Shown: piece after piece, positions 17,425-24,174 of the stretch | How the letters are laid out: every line of letters starts with the position of its first letter | Position numbering within the stretch: the first letter of the stretch is position 1 | Origin: RYN-230 sp963704995 | Lineage (GTDB): Bacteria; Actinomycetota; Actinomycetes; Streptosporangiales; Streptosporangiaceae | Reading direction: 5' to 3' | Assembly (NCBI GenBank): GCA_963704995.1 | Contig: CAVPIM010000005.1 | Location: 682,001 to 746,000 of the forward strand | Length of the DNA stretch: 64,000 nucleotides | Notes under the pieces: model-generated | What the model saw: only the letters and a program-made list of their open reading frames with translations | The model's database searches: none | Told to the model about the DNA's origin: nothing | Program-made: the position numbers and the translations under genes

Positions 17425-18912
17425 ATGGCTGATCCTCCCTTCGGCTTTGGTATGCCCGGCGGTTCCGGGAGTTCTGGCGGCCGGGGTGGCTCCGGCGGAT
17501 CCGGCGGATCCGGGGGCGGCTCCGGGGACAATCCACCGGGCGGTAACCCGCTCGGGCCGCTGGGCGACCCGCAGCAGTTCGCCGACGCCCTGCGCCAGTT
17601 TGCCGACCTGATGGCGTGGCAGGGCGGCCCGGTCAACTGGGACCTGGCCAAGAACGTGGCCCGGCAGACGGTCGCGGCCGAGGGCGACCCGAGCGTGCTG
17701 GACGCGGACCGCAAGAAGATCGTGGAGGCGGTCCAGCTGGCGGACTTGTGGCTGAACGAGGCGACCCAGTTTCCCAGCGGCGTCCGCACGGTCCAGGCCT
17801 GGAGCCGGTCGGAATGGGTCGAGGCCACGCTGCCTGTGTGGACCACGCTCTGCGACCCGATCGCCGCCAAGGCCGTCGATGCCCTGGGCGGGATGATCAG
17901 CGGTAACCCGGAGGAGCTGGGCGGGGAGATGCCCGCCGAGCTGAACCAGGCACTGCAGGCGGTCACCGGGGGGCTCGGCGGGATGGCCGGGCTGACCGGC
18001 GGCCTGGGCGCCATGATGAAGCGCATCGGCGGGATGATGGTCGGCGGCCAGACCGGCGCCGCGATCGCCGGGCTGGCCCGCGAGGTGGTCAGCTCCACCG
18101 ACGTGGGCCTGCCCCTGGGCCCGGAAGGCGTGGCGGCGCTGCTGCCCGCCGGGGTGGCCGACTTCGGCCAGGGCCTGTCGATCTCCACAGAGGAGATCCG
18201 GATCTTCCTCGCCCTGCGCGAGGCGGCCCACCACCGGCTGTTCGCGCACGTGCCGTGGCTGCGGTCGCGGCTGCTGGCCGCGGTCGAGGACTACGCCCGG
18301 GGCATCACCGTGGACGCCTCGGCCCTGCGTGAGGCGATGCCGCAGATCGACCCGTCCAATCCGGATGCGCTGCGCGAGGCGCTGTCCGACGCCAGCTTGT
18401 TCCAGCCGGAGGACACGCCGCAGCAGAAGGCGGCCCTGGCCCGGCTGGAGACCCTGCTCGCCCTGGTCGAGGGCTGGGTCGCCACCGTGGTGGAGGAGGC
18501 GGCCGGTGACCGGCTGCCGCAGGCCGGCGCGCTGGCCGAGGCCATCCGGCGGCGCCGGGCCACCGGCGGGCCCGCCGAGCAGACCTTCGCCACGCTGGTC
18601 GGGCTGGAGCTGCGGCCGCGGCGGCTGCGCGAGGCGGCCGACATCTGGCGGCGGCTCTCCGACGTCCGCGGGGCCGAGGGCCGGGACGCTTTGTGGGCCC
18701 ACCCGGACCTGATGCCCACCGCCGAGGACTTCGACGACCCGGAAGGGTTCGTGGCCGGAAGGCCCGCGCTGGACATGTCCGCGCTGGACGAGGAGTTGTC
18801 GGCGCTGGACGAGGACCTCGGCCAGGCCGGCCCGGGTGAGGGGCCCGGCGGGGCTGGCCCGCAGGACGGGCCGGACCACCCGGGCCCGGGTGACACGCCG
18901 CCCGCACAGTAG
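17425..18912 (+). CDS. Zincin-like metallopeptidase family protein (DUF2342 type)
   Basis: This 495-residue cytoplasmic protein matches the actinobacterial zincin-like family represented by Rv3195. The putative metal site is in LREAAHHRLFAHVPWLRSRL at about residues 268-287. Family blocks PVNWDLAKNVARQTVAAEGD and VQAWSRSEWVEATLPVW are also present. The first 45 residues are a Gly/Ser-rich expansion made of repeated GGSG units, and the C-terminus is acidic. It is divergent from the SDR with a 65-bp shared promoter region. Proteolytic activity has not, to my knowledge, been established for the family. Confidence 0.85.
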   Translation: MADPPFGFGMPGGSGSSGGRGGSGGSGGSGGGSGDNPPGGNPLGPLGDPQQFADALRQFADLMAWQGGPVNWDLAKNVARQTVAAEGDPSVLDADRKKIVEAVQLADLWLNEATQFPSGVRTVQAWSRSEWVEATLPVWTTLCDPIAAKAVDALGGMISGNPEELGGEMPAELNQALQAVTGGLGGMAGLTGGLGAMMKRIGGMMVGGQTGAAIAGLAREVVSSTDVGLPLGPEGVAALLPAGVADFGQGLSISTEEIRIFLALREAAHHRLFAHVPWLRSRLLAAVEDYARGITVDASALREAMPQIDPSNPDALREALSDASLFQPEDTPQQKAALARLETLLALVEGWVATVVEEAAGDRLPQAGALAEAIRRRRATGGPAEQTFATLVGLELRPRRLREAADIWRRLSDVRGAEGRDALWAHPDLMPTAEDFDDPEGFVAGRPALDMSALDEELSALDEDLGQAGPGEGPGGAGPQDGPDHPGPGDTPPAQ

Positions 18913-18926
18913 CGGCCGCAAGCCGG

Positions 18927-19067
18927 CTGTCCACAGGCCGTGGACGGGGACTGGGCTGCTCGGGGGCTGGCCCGGACGGCTGGCGGTCGGGCCATTCACC
19001 GTCATCCCCCGCTGTATCCACAGCGGCACTCCGGGGCGTCCCCAGGAAATCCACAACCCTGTCCACA
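18927..19067 (+). promoter_or_regulatory. Cluster of four DnaA-box-like sites
   Basis: Within 141 bp of the 309-bp gap between the zincin and E1-like genes there are four same-strand nonamers with a TCCACA core: CTGTCCACA (18927-18935), GTATCCACA (19014-19022), AAATCCACA (19047-19055) and CTGTCCACA (19059-19067). They resemble the TTGTCCACA and TTATCCACA DnaA boxes of Streptomyces and E. coli. None is a perfect consensus. The rest of the gap is GC-rich with short imperfect repeats near 19130-19190. Confidence 0.4.
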
Positions 19068-19221
19068 GGGCGGTTCTGACGGGTGGCTCCCCGGACTTAG
19101 CCTCGCGGCACGGATCCCCGGGTGGCGGGTCTCCGGGGTGGCGGGCCGCCGGCAGGCCCCCGGGGTGGCGGGCCGCCGGCGGGCCGTTCGGAATGTCGGC
19201 GGGCGGTGGCAGGCTCAGGGC

Positions 19222-20343
19222 ATGAGGCCGGCGATCAAGGCGGGGCTGCTCATGGTCTGGCGTGACCCGGACACGCTGCAGATAGGAATCGACCCGAGGC
19301 GGGCCGTCGCCCTGCGCGGGATGCGCGGCGCGGGGCCCCTGATCAACTTGCTGGACGGGAGCCGGGATCTCGGCCAGGTGCTCGCCGCCGCGCAGGACCA
19401 GGGAATCGGGCGGCAGGCGGCCGAGCGGGTCATCGGCTTGTTAGCCGCCGCGGGGGCGCTGCATGACTTTCCCGCGGCCACCCTGCGGGCCCTGCCTGAC
19501 GGCCCGCGAGACCGGCTGGCCCGGGAACTGGCCTCGGTGTCCCTGGCCCACGGGTACTCGGACGGCGGCGCTCATGTGCTGGCCCGCAGGCAGGCCGCGT
19601 ACGTGCGGGTGCACGGGACCGGTCCGGTGGCGTCCGGCCTGGCCAGTCTCCTGACCGCGTCCGGCGTCGGGCAGGTCAGCAGTACCGGCACCGCGGGCAG
19701 CATCACGGGCAGCACCAGGGGCGGCACGGCGGAAGGGATCTCGGCGGGCGGCGCGGGCGGCGGCACAGCGGCGGCGGGCGGCACGGCGGCTGGTCCCCCG
19801 GCCGCTGGGCCGGGGCTGCCCTCCTGGCCGCCCGCGGGCCGGATCCGGCTGGGCCACCCCGGCGCTGACCCGCAGCCGCGGGCGCGGCGTGCCGGGCAGC
19901 CAGACCGGCGGCGGCCGGATCTGGCCGTGCTCACCGGCGGCTACCAGCCGGAGTTACCGGGCACCCTGGTGGCCGGGAACGTCGCGCACCTGTCCGTGGC
20001 GGCCTCGGAAGCCATCGGCGTGGTCGGGCCCCTGGTCATCCCGGGCCGGACATCCTGCCTGAGCTGCGTGGACATGGCCCGTAGCGATCGCGACCCGGCC
20101 TGGCCGCTCATCCTGGCCCAGGCCTGCGGACGGGCCCCGCACCCCGCCGCGTGCGCGGCCGTGCTGGCCGCGGCGGTGGCCGCCCAGGCCACCGCCCAGG
20201 CGCTGGCCTTCCTCGACCGGGCTGCCCCGGCTACGGCCGTGATCAACGGCACACTGGAGCTCGTGCTGCCTGACTGGCAGTGGCGCCGGCACAGCTGGGT
20301 TCCGCATCCGCAGTGCCGCTGTAGCAGGCGCCCGGCATCCTGA
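19222..20343 (+). CDS. E1/ThiF-like Rossmann protein (possible TOMM-type leader-binding or adenylating protein)
   Basis: The 373-residue protein has an N-terminal wHTH-like region (residues 1-110), then a Rossmann start GTGPVASGLASLLTASGVGQV and C-terminal cysteine pairs CLSCVDM and HPQCRCS that probably bind zinc, the layout of ThiF/E1-like and azoline-peptide cyclodehydratase partner proteins. A Gly/Ala/Thr-rich insertion of about 60 residues (19680-19850) interrupts the Rossmann domain. Homologues sit beside the ABC1 kinase and whiB7 in Streptomyces; the function there is not known to me. I see no YcaO or precursor peptide nearby. The start at 19222 is chosen because conserved sequence begins there. 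Confidence 0.65.
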   Translation: MRPAIKAGLLMVWRDPDTLQIGIDPRRAVALRGMRGAGPLINLLDGSRDLGQVLAAAQDQGIGRQAAERVIGLLAAAGALHDFPAATLRALPDGPRDRLARELASVSLAHGYSDGGAHVLARRQAAYVRVHGTGPVASGLASLLTASGVGQVSSTGTAGSITGSTRGGTAEGISAGGAGGGTAAAGGTAAGPPAAGPGLPSWPPAGRIRLGHPGADPQPRARRAGQPDRRRPDLAVLTGGYQPELPGTLVAGNVAHLSVAASEAIGVVGPLVIPGRTSCLSCVDMARSDRDPAWPLILAQACGRAPHPAACAAVLAAAVAAQATAQALAFLDRAAPATAVINGTLELVLPDWQWRRHSWVPHPQCRCSRRPAS

Positions 20344-20357
20344 CCGAGAATGGAAGA

Positions 20358-21824
20358 GTGAATGATCTCCCGCGCCGTGCCGTGACCCGGACCGCGAAAC
20401 TGGCCACCCTCCCCGCCGGCCTGGCCGGCCGGACCGCGCTAGGCCTGGGCAAGCGGCTCGGCGGCCGGCCTGCCGAGATCGTGGCCGCGGAAATCCAGCA
20501 GCGCACGGCCGAGCAGATTTTCCGCGTCCTGGGCGAGCTCAAGGGCGGGGCGATGAAGCTCGGCCAGGCGCTGTCCATCTTCGAGGCCGCGCTGCCGCCT
20601 GAGATCGCCGGCCCGTACCGGGCCACGCTGACCAAGCTGCAGGAGTCGGCGCCCCCGCTGCCTGCGCGGACCGTGCACCAGGTGCTGACCCAGGATCTCG
20701 GCCCGTCCTGGCGCGAGGCGTTCGCGGAGTTCGACGACACGCCCCGGGCGGCGGCGTCCATCGGCCAGGTGCACCGCGCAGTCTGGCAGGACGGCCGCCA
20801 GGTGGCTGTCAAGATCCAGTACCCGGGCGCCGGGCGGGCCCTGCTCAGCGACTTCAACCAGCTCAGCCGGCTCGCCCGGCTGTTCGGGGTCATCATGCCC
20901 GGGCTGGAGGTCAAGCCGCTGCTGGACGAGCTGCGGGCCAGGGTGGCCGAGGAGATCGACTACCAGCTGGAAGCGACGTCGCAGCAGGCCTTCGCCGACG
21001 CCTACGCCGGCGATCCGGACATCTACGTGCCTTCCGTGGTCCAGGCGACCGACCACGTGCTCATCACCGAGTGGATGAACGGCACGCCGCTGTCCAAGAT
21101 CATCGAATCCGGGTCCCAGGAAGAGCGGAACCGGGCCGGGATCCTGTTCACCCGGTTCCTGTTCTCCGGCCCGGCCCGGGCCGGGCTGCTGCACGCCGAC
21201 CCGCACCCCGGCAACTTCCGGATGCTCGACGACGGCCGTCTCGGCGTGCTGGACTTCGGGGCCGTGGACCGGCTGCCCAACGGCCTTCCGCCGTTCATCG
21301 GCAAGCTGCTGCGGATCATCCACGGCGACGGCAGCATCAGCGAGGCCGAGGACGAGCTCCGCGAGCAGGGTTTCCTCCGCGAGGGCATCCACGTTGACCT
21401 GGACGCTCTGTACGCCTTCCTGGCCCCGCTCGCCGAGCCGTCCCGGCTGGACACGTTCAAGTTCAGCCGCCAGTGGCTGCGCGGCGAAGCCACGCGGGTG
21501 ACTGACCCGCGCTCCTCGAACCTCGGACGACGGCTCAACCTGCCGCCGTCCTACGTGCTGATCCACCGGGTGTCCACCGAGGGCATCGGGGTGCTCTGCC
21601 AGCTGGAGTCCGAGGGGCCGTTCCGGGCCGAGATGATCCGGTGGATACCGGGTTACCGGCGGGAAGGCGATCCGCCGCTGGACGGCGGGGACAGCCTCAG
21701 CGACGGGGACAGCGGCAGCACCGGGAATGGCCAAGGCCCTGGGAATGGCCTGGCCTCCGGGCCGGGCCCGGAGGCCGGGAGCGCAGAGGGCAGCGAAGAA
21801 GCGCTCAGCCCGCCGCGTGCCTAG
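20358..21824 (+). CDS. ABC1/UbiB-family atypical protein kinase-like protein
   Basis: A 488-residue member of the ABC1 (AarF/UbiB/Coq8) family, positional counterpart of Rv3197. Diagnostic motifs are ELKGGAMKLGQALS (KxGQ), the Ala-rich loop RAAASIGQVHRA, the ATP-lysine segment VAVKIQYPG, and the catalytic and metal loops HADPHPGNF and LDFGAVD. The last 60 residues are an acidic Gly/Ser-rich tail. In Mycobacterium the orthologue precedes whiB7 and has been linked to macrolide tolerance; here whiB7 is convergent 0.36 kb away. The GTG start is preceded by GGAAGA. Confidence 0.9.
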   Translation: MNDLPRRAVTRTAKLATLPAGLAGRTALGLGKRLGGRPAEIVAAEIQQRTAEQIFRVLGELKGGAMKLGQALSIFEAALPPEIAGPYRATLTKLQESAPPLPARTVHQVLTQDLGPSWREAFAEFDDTPRAAASIGQVHRAVWQDGRQVAVKIQYPGAGRALLSDFNQLSRLARLFGVIMPGLEVKPLLDELRARVAEEIDYQLEATSQQAFADAYAGDPDIYVPSVVQATDHVLITEWMNGTPLSKIIESGSQEERNRAGILFTRFLFSGPARAGLLHADPHPGNFRMLDDGRLGVLDFGAVDRLPNGLPPFIGKLLRIIHGDGSISEAEDELREQGFLREGIHVDLDALYAFLAPLAEPSRLDTFKFSRQWLRGEATRVTDPRSSNLGRRLNLPPSYVLIHRVSTEGIGVLCQLESEGPFRAEMIRWIPGYRREGDPPLDGGDSLSDGDSGSTGNGQGPGNGLASGPGPEAGSAEGSEEALSPPRA

Positions 21825-21861
21825 CCCGGTCGCCGGGCACGTGTAGCCCCCCACAACCACA

Positions 21862-21893
21862 CGTGGGGGCGGCCGGTTCCGGCCGCCCCCACG
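21862..21893. terminator. Strong bidirectional hairpin between the ABC1 gene and the whiB7 operon
   Basis: Perfect 15-bp arms CGTGGGGGCGGCCGG (21862-21876) and CCGGCCGCCCCCACG (21879-21893) with a TT loop lie between two convergent transcription units, so the hairpin could end both. Confidence 0.8.
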
Positions 21894-21946
21894 CCCCCGC
21901 GGCATGGTTCACCGTGTGGTTCCCGGTGTGCTTCTCCCTGTCGTGC

Positions 21947-22135
21947 TCAGGGCATCAGCCCTAACCCGTTGCGCAGCCGACTGGCCGAGGCCTTGGCGCG
22001 CTCCAGCCGCCGCGATGCCCGGTTCACCCGGCGCGAGGCCCTGCGCAGTGCGCGGAGCTGGGCCGCCTGGGCGTCCCGGCGTGACTGGTCTAGTAGTTCT
22101 CGATGCCTTTCCACTGGATAGTTGATCGGGTGCAT
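21947..22135 (-). CDS. Small Arg-rich helical protein downstream of whiB7
   Basis: A 62-residue basic protein starting MHPINYPVERHRELLDQSR. The rest is an Arg/Ala-rich helix. Similar short actinobacterial proteins begin with an aromatic/Arg start followed by a HxELLxxA-like helix, which makes it likely to be real. It lies 51 bp downstream of whiB7 on the same strand and upstream of the 21862-21893 terminator, so it would share the antibiotic-inducible whiB7 transcript. An AGGGA precedes the ATG closely. Function unknown; the charge suggests nucleic-acid or membrane contact. Confidence 0.55.
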   Translation of the reverse strand: MHPINYPVERHRELLDQSRRDAQAAQLRALRRASRRVNRASRRLERAKASASRLRNGLGLMP

Positions 22136-22186
22136 GTCCCTAAACCGCCCGTTCTTTCACTGACTGACAGAAATCGACGACTCGAC

Positions 22187-22552
22187 TCAGGCCGCCACTT
22201 CGGTCTTGCGTGGGCGACCACGCGGCCTCTTGCGCGGCAGGATCTGGCCGCGCAAGAACAGCTCACCGCCCCATACTCCCCAGGGCTCCCGGCGCTCCAT
22301 GGCCCCGGACAGGCAGGCCAGCCTGGCCGCGCAACCGGCGCAGAGCGCCTTAGCCGTCTCCACGTCCTCCGGAGACTCGGCGAAGAACAACTCCGGGTCA
22401 TCCGTGCAGGGCAGCTGCGTGCTGCGTGCGGCCGGCACGACAGCGCGGCTGACCTCGGTCAGGCCTGATCCTGAGTACACGGGTTCTGGTGCGGATACTG
22501 CCTCGAACCCCGCCGCGCCCGCAGCAACGGCGGCGGTACCGGGCCCGTACAT
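22187..22552 (-). CDS. whiB7: WhiB7/WblC, antibiotic-responsive iron-sulfur transcription factor
   Basis: This 121-residue protein activates intrinsic resistance genes after ribosome-targeting antibiotics, in complex with the principal sigma factor. Four cluster cysteines are seen (LPCTDDPELFF and LCAGCAARLAC), followed by the WGVWGGE turn and the diagnostic C-terminal AT-hook RGRPRK that binds A-rich DNA next to the -35 box. Its ATG has GAGGGG eight bases upstream. The position between an ABC1 kinase and uvrD2 matches Rv3197A and SCO5190. An upstream ORF and hairpin in the leader suggest attenuation control. Confidence 0.95.
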   Translation of the reverse strand: MYGPGTAAVAAGAAGFEAVSAPEPVYSGSGLTEVSRAVVPAARSTQLPCTDDPELFFAESPEDVETAKALCAGCAARLACLSGAMERREPWGVWGGELFLRGQILPRKRPRGRPRKTEVAA

Positions 22553-22621
22553 CGTCCAACCCCTCTCGTCCTGGTCTTACCGTCTCTCATGGGTCTGACA
22601 AAACGGCGGGCCCGACATAAC

Positions 22622-22657
22622 GAAGGCCGCGGACCCGGTAGCGGGTCCGCGGCCTTG
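22622..22657 (-). terminator. Attenuator hairpin in the whiB7 leader
   Basis: Fifteen-base perfect arms (22623-22637 and 22642-22656) with a four-base loop lie 70 bp before the whiB7 start and 22 bp after the stop of the leader ORF. Known whiB7/wblC leaders use a uORF plus an intrinsic terminator; this layout fits. There is only CGTTAT rather than a U-tract after the stem. The palindrome AGGCCGGCCT at 22668-22677 could compete with its 5-prime arm. Confidence 0.7.
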
Positions 22658-22678
22658 AGGGGATCCAGGCCGGCCTGT

Positions 22679-22996
22679 CTAGACCGGATCCCAGGCTGGG
22701 AGCGAACCCGTTTGGCTGTCACCAGTGGCGACAGCGCCGATAGCGTGGGCGTACGTCTGAGCGGGGTTGTTCTGCGTGCGGTAGGCAAAGCCCAGGCGCG
22801 GCTTGACCGACGCCGGACCCTGGCTTAGCCACGGCATGCGAACACCCGCGGCAGCGCGCGAAGGCGCCATCTCACGGATATCTGCGGTGCAGGACGTGGG
22901 CAGGACGCCAAGGGACGGGCGAGCACCCAGCGGCGCAGCAGAAATTCCGGCGTACGGTCGCGCCGTAACCGGAATGAAGGTCTCGTTGCTATTCAC
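22679..22996 (-). CDS. Upstream ORF (leader peptide) of whiB7
   Basis: A 105-codon frame from the GTG at 22996, preceded by AGGGGG at an eight-base distance, ends with ...SLPAWDPV and TAG 22 bp before the attenuator hairpin. Third-position GC is lower than in neighbouring genes, in keeping with a regulatory rather than enzymatic role, but the frame stays open and its residue composition is balanced. uORFs upstream of whiB7 are established in Mycobacterium and Streptomyces, where ribosome stalling prevents termination. Whether the whole ORF or only a part from the ATG near 22838 is translated is uncertain. Confidence 0.6.
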   Translation of the reverse strand: MNSNETFIPVTARPYAGISAAPLGARPSLGVLPTSCTADIREMAPSRAAAGVRMPWLSQGPASVKPRLGFAYRTQNNPAQTYAHAIGAVATGDSQTGSLPAWDPV

Positions 22997-23051
22997 TCGG
23001 CCCACCCCCTTCCGTCAAGGTGTCGTCAGCTCACCAAGGAACATAGGAAGA

Positions 23052-23089
23052 AGCCTAAGGACCCAGGTCGGGCAGGGCAACTTCTTTTT
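23052..23089 (-). promoter_or_regulatory. WhiB7-type autoregulated promoter
   Basis: On the minus strand TTGCCC (23075-23080) and TAGGCT (23052-23057) are exactly 17 bp apart, and an A-rich tract AAAAAGAAG (23081-23089) abuts the -35 box, the arrangement to which WhiB7's AT-hook binds. The 11-bp sequence GGGCAACTTCT occurs twice (from 23075 and from 23092). This predicts a leader of about 490 nt before whiB7. Confidence 0.65.
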
Positions 23090-23137
23090 CTGGGCAACTT
23101 CTGTCGCCGGTCCGCGAGGGTGTCCTGCCCGGGCGTT

Positions 23138-23205
23138 CCGCAGGCTGGACCGCCTGGGGTCACCGCAGGCTGGAACGCCCGGGGTCACCGCAGGCTGGAC
23201 CGCTC
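23138..23205. repeat. 25-bp tandem repeat, about 2.7 copies, at the 3-prime end of tesB
   Basis: Units at 23138-23162 and 23163-23187, and a partial unit from 23188, each begin CCGCAGGCTGGA. The last copy reaches the tesB stop codon region, so the repeat borders the coding end. Confidence 0.85.
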
Positions 23206-24028
23206 AAGTCGCGGTGCGGACCAGGCCTTCCTGCACGACGGACACCACCAGCTCGCCTTCTTCGGTGAAGACCTGGCCGCGGGCCAGTCCCCGGGCCCCG
23301 GCCGCGGCCGGCGATTCCTGGTCGTACAGCAGCCAGCGGTCCGCGCGGAACGGCCGGTGGAACCACATCGCGTGATCCAGGCTGGCCCCGCTCGTCTGGC
23401 CGTCCACCCAGGACAAACCGTGCCGGCGCAGCACCGAGTCGAGCAGGGTCAGGTCCGACGCGTAAGTCATCAGGCACACGTGCAGCAGCGGGTCATCCGG
23501 CAGCTCGCCGTTGGCCCGGAGCCAGACCAGGTTGTGCTCGGTGTCCGCGACCCGCTGGCCGTCGGGGTCCCGGCGGGACGGCCCGATGAAGCGCAGGTCA
23601 ATAGGCTGCGCGGCCAGGGACTCGTCGTCGAGCCGGGTGACGGCATCCGGGGCTGGTACCGGGGGGATCACCACGGCGTGCTGCACGCCCGGCTCGGGAT
23701 GATGGAACGAGGCGGAGAGCGTGAAGATCGTCTTGCCGTGCTGGATGGCGGAGACCCGGCGGGTGGTGAAGGACCGGCCGTCCCGGACCCGGTCCACGGT
23801 GTAGACGATCGGGACGGCGGGGTCGCCGGGCCGGATGAAGTAGGCGTGCAGCGAGTGCACCGGGCGGTCCGCGGGCACCGTGCGGCCCGCCGCCACCAGC
23901 CCCTGGCCGGCCACCTGGCCGCCGAAAACCCGCTGCCGCCAGTCACTGGGACTGCGGCCGCGGAAGATGTTCACCTCGATCTGCTCCAGGTCGAGCAGAT
24001 CGATCAGGCTTTCCAGCGCCTTGCTCAC
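23204..24028 (-). CDS. tesB: Acyl-CoA thioesterase II (TesB)
   Basis: TesB hydrolyses medium- and long-chain acyl-CoAs using a double hotdog fold. The N-terminus SKALESLIDLLDLEQIEVN matches E. coli TesB, with RVFGGQVAGQGLVAA, HSLHAYFIRPGD and SGASLDHAMWFHRPFRADRW following; the last carries the catalytic-site aspartate in LDHAMWFH. I choose the GTG at 24028 because homology begins there (274 residues); a longer reading to 24082 would start in tandem repeats. It is on the same strand as and downstream of uvrD2, separated by 136 bp of repeats. Confidence 0.9.
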   Translation of the reverse strand: MSKALESLIDLLDLEQIEVNIFRGRSPSDWRQRVFGGQVAGQGLVAAGRTVPADRPVHSLHAYFIRPGDPAVPIVYTVDRVRDGRSFTTRRVSAIQHGKTIFTLSASFHHPEPGVQHAVVIPPVPAPDAVTRLDDESLAAQPIDLRFIGPSRRDPDGQRVADTEHNLVWLRANGELPDDPLLHVCLMTYASDLTLLDSVLRRHGLSWVDGQTSGASLDHAMWFHRPFRADRWLLYDQESPAAAGARGLARGQVFTEEGELVVSVVQEGLVRTAT

Positions 24029-24067
24029 GCGGGCACGGTACCGGTCAGCGGCGCCCGGCGCCGAGGT

Positions 24068-24174
24068 GGGCCCCAGGGACACGGTCGGGCCCCGGGGACA
24101 CGATTGGGCCCCGGGGACACGGTCGGGCGCCGGGAGTTAAAGCGCCGGGGTCTAGCGCCGGGGTCTAGCGCCGG
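24068..24174. repeat. Two adjacent tandem-repeat arrays between uvrD2 and tesB
   Basis: A 19-bp unit (GGGCCCC(A/G)GGGACACGRTY) repeats at 24068-24086, 24087-24105 and 24106-24124. A 13-bp unit AGCGCCGGGGTCT repeats at 24141-24153 and 24154-24166, with a partial copy after. The uvrD2 stop codon (24165-24167) falls inside the second array. Confidence 0.85.
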
